From NCBI GenBank assembly GCA_009823395.1, contig CM020517.1, positions 18,293,501-18,357,500 on the forward strand: a DNA stretch of 64,000 nucleotides. The letters run 5' to 3'. The notes below the pieces were generated by a model, which did no database searches, was not told where the DNA came from, and worked only from the letters and a program-made list of their open reading frames with translations. The stretch comes from Thamnaconus septentrionalis. Lineage: Eukaryota; Chordata; Actinopteri; Tetraodontiformes; Monacanthidae. Positions 63,873 through 64,000 of the stretch are shown here, piece after piece; position 1 is the first letter of the stretch, and every line of letters begins with the position of its first letter. The position numbers were made by a program, and so were the translations under genes.

Positions 63873-64000
63873 CAGGTGCTGCCAGAAAAATTAGAATATC
63901 CAGTCAAAGTTGTTTTATTTTGGCAATTTAACATCAAAGATGAAAGCAACACATTTTATTGAGCCATTCCACGCAAATTGACATCTCAAGCAGTTCCTTG
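63873..64000. mobile_element. same MITE family as 27093-27473, cut by window end
   Basis: Starts caggtgctgccagaaaaatt and follows the reverse complement of 27473-27346 nearly base for base to the window edge, ending tctcaagcagttccttg. Confidence 0.8.

Overview
The window looks like teleost fish chromosomal DNA. Two recognisable vertebrate genes are split into exons with GT-AG introns. The rest is intron and intergenic DNA full of long CA/TG, GATA, CTG and TTA microsatellites, with remnants of Tc1-like, hAT-like and Harbinger-like elements and LINE tails typical of fish. Species cannot be named from the sequence.

Layout. 1-8658 is intronic DNA with no exon that I can find. 8659-48306 carries seven plus-strand exons of npas3 (neuronal PAS domain protein 3, a bHLH-PAS transcription factor). 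They run from the end of PAS-A, through PAS-B, to the stop codon; the bHLH-encoding 5' exons lie upstream of the window. The introns are 15.2, 3.5, 2.7, 10.8, 0.28 and 4.6 kb. The terminal exon (1.74 kb, very GC-rich) is followed by a probable 3' UTR to about 51.15 kb. An AT-rich intergenic stretch follows, holding a 2.2-kb element (53932-56122) with about 80-bp inverted ends around a ~195-bp satellite that contains TTAGGG-type repeats. From 60619 down to 59341 on the minus strand are the last four coding exons of egln3 (HIF prolyl hydroxylase PHD3). Its first exon is outside the window, and 60620-64000 is its intron 1. The tail-to-tail npas3/egln3 order matches human NPAS3/EGLN3 as I know it.

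Points that stand out. (1) The 3' splice sites of one npas3 exon and one egln3 exon are each preceded by an uninterrupted (TG)n tract lying against the acceptor. (2) Three single-base losses break otherwise well-conserved coding exons (two in npas3, one in egln3), all in GC-rich sequence; assembly error is the simplest reading. (3) The satellite-bearing inverted-repeat element. (4) A (CTG)32 tract, a 700-bp hexamer-based minisatellite and a 0.9-kb purine/pyrimidine strand-switch tract inside npas3 introns.

The two genes have no direct functional link visible here. NPAS3 acts in neural development; EGLN3 hydroxylates HIF-alpha in oxygen sensing. They share a convergent neighbourhood.
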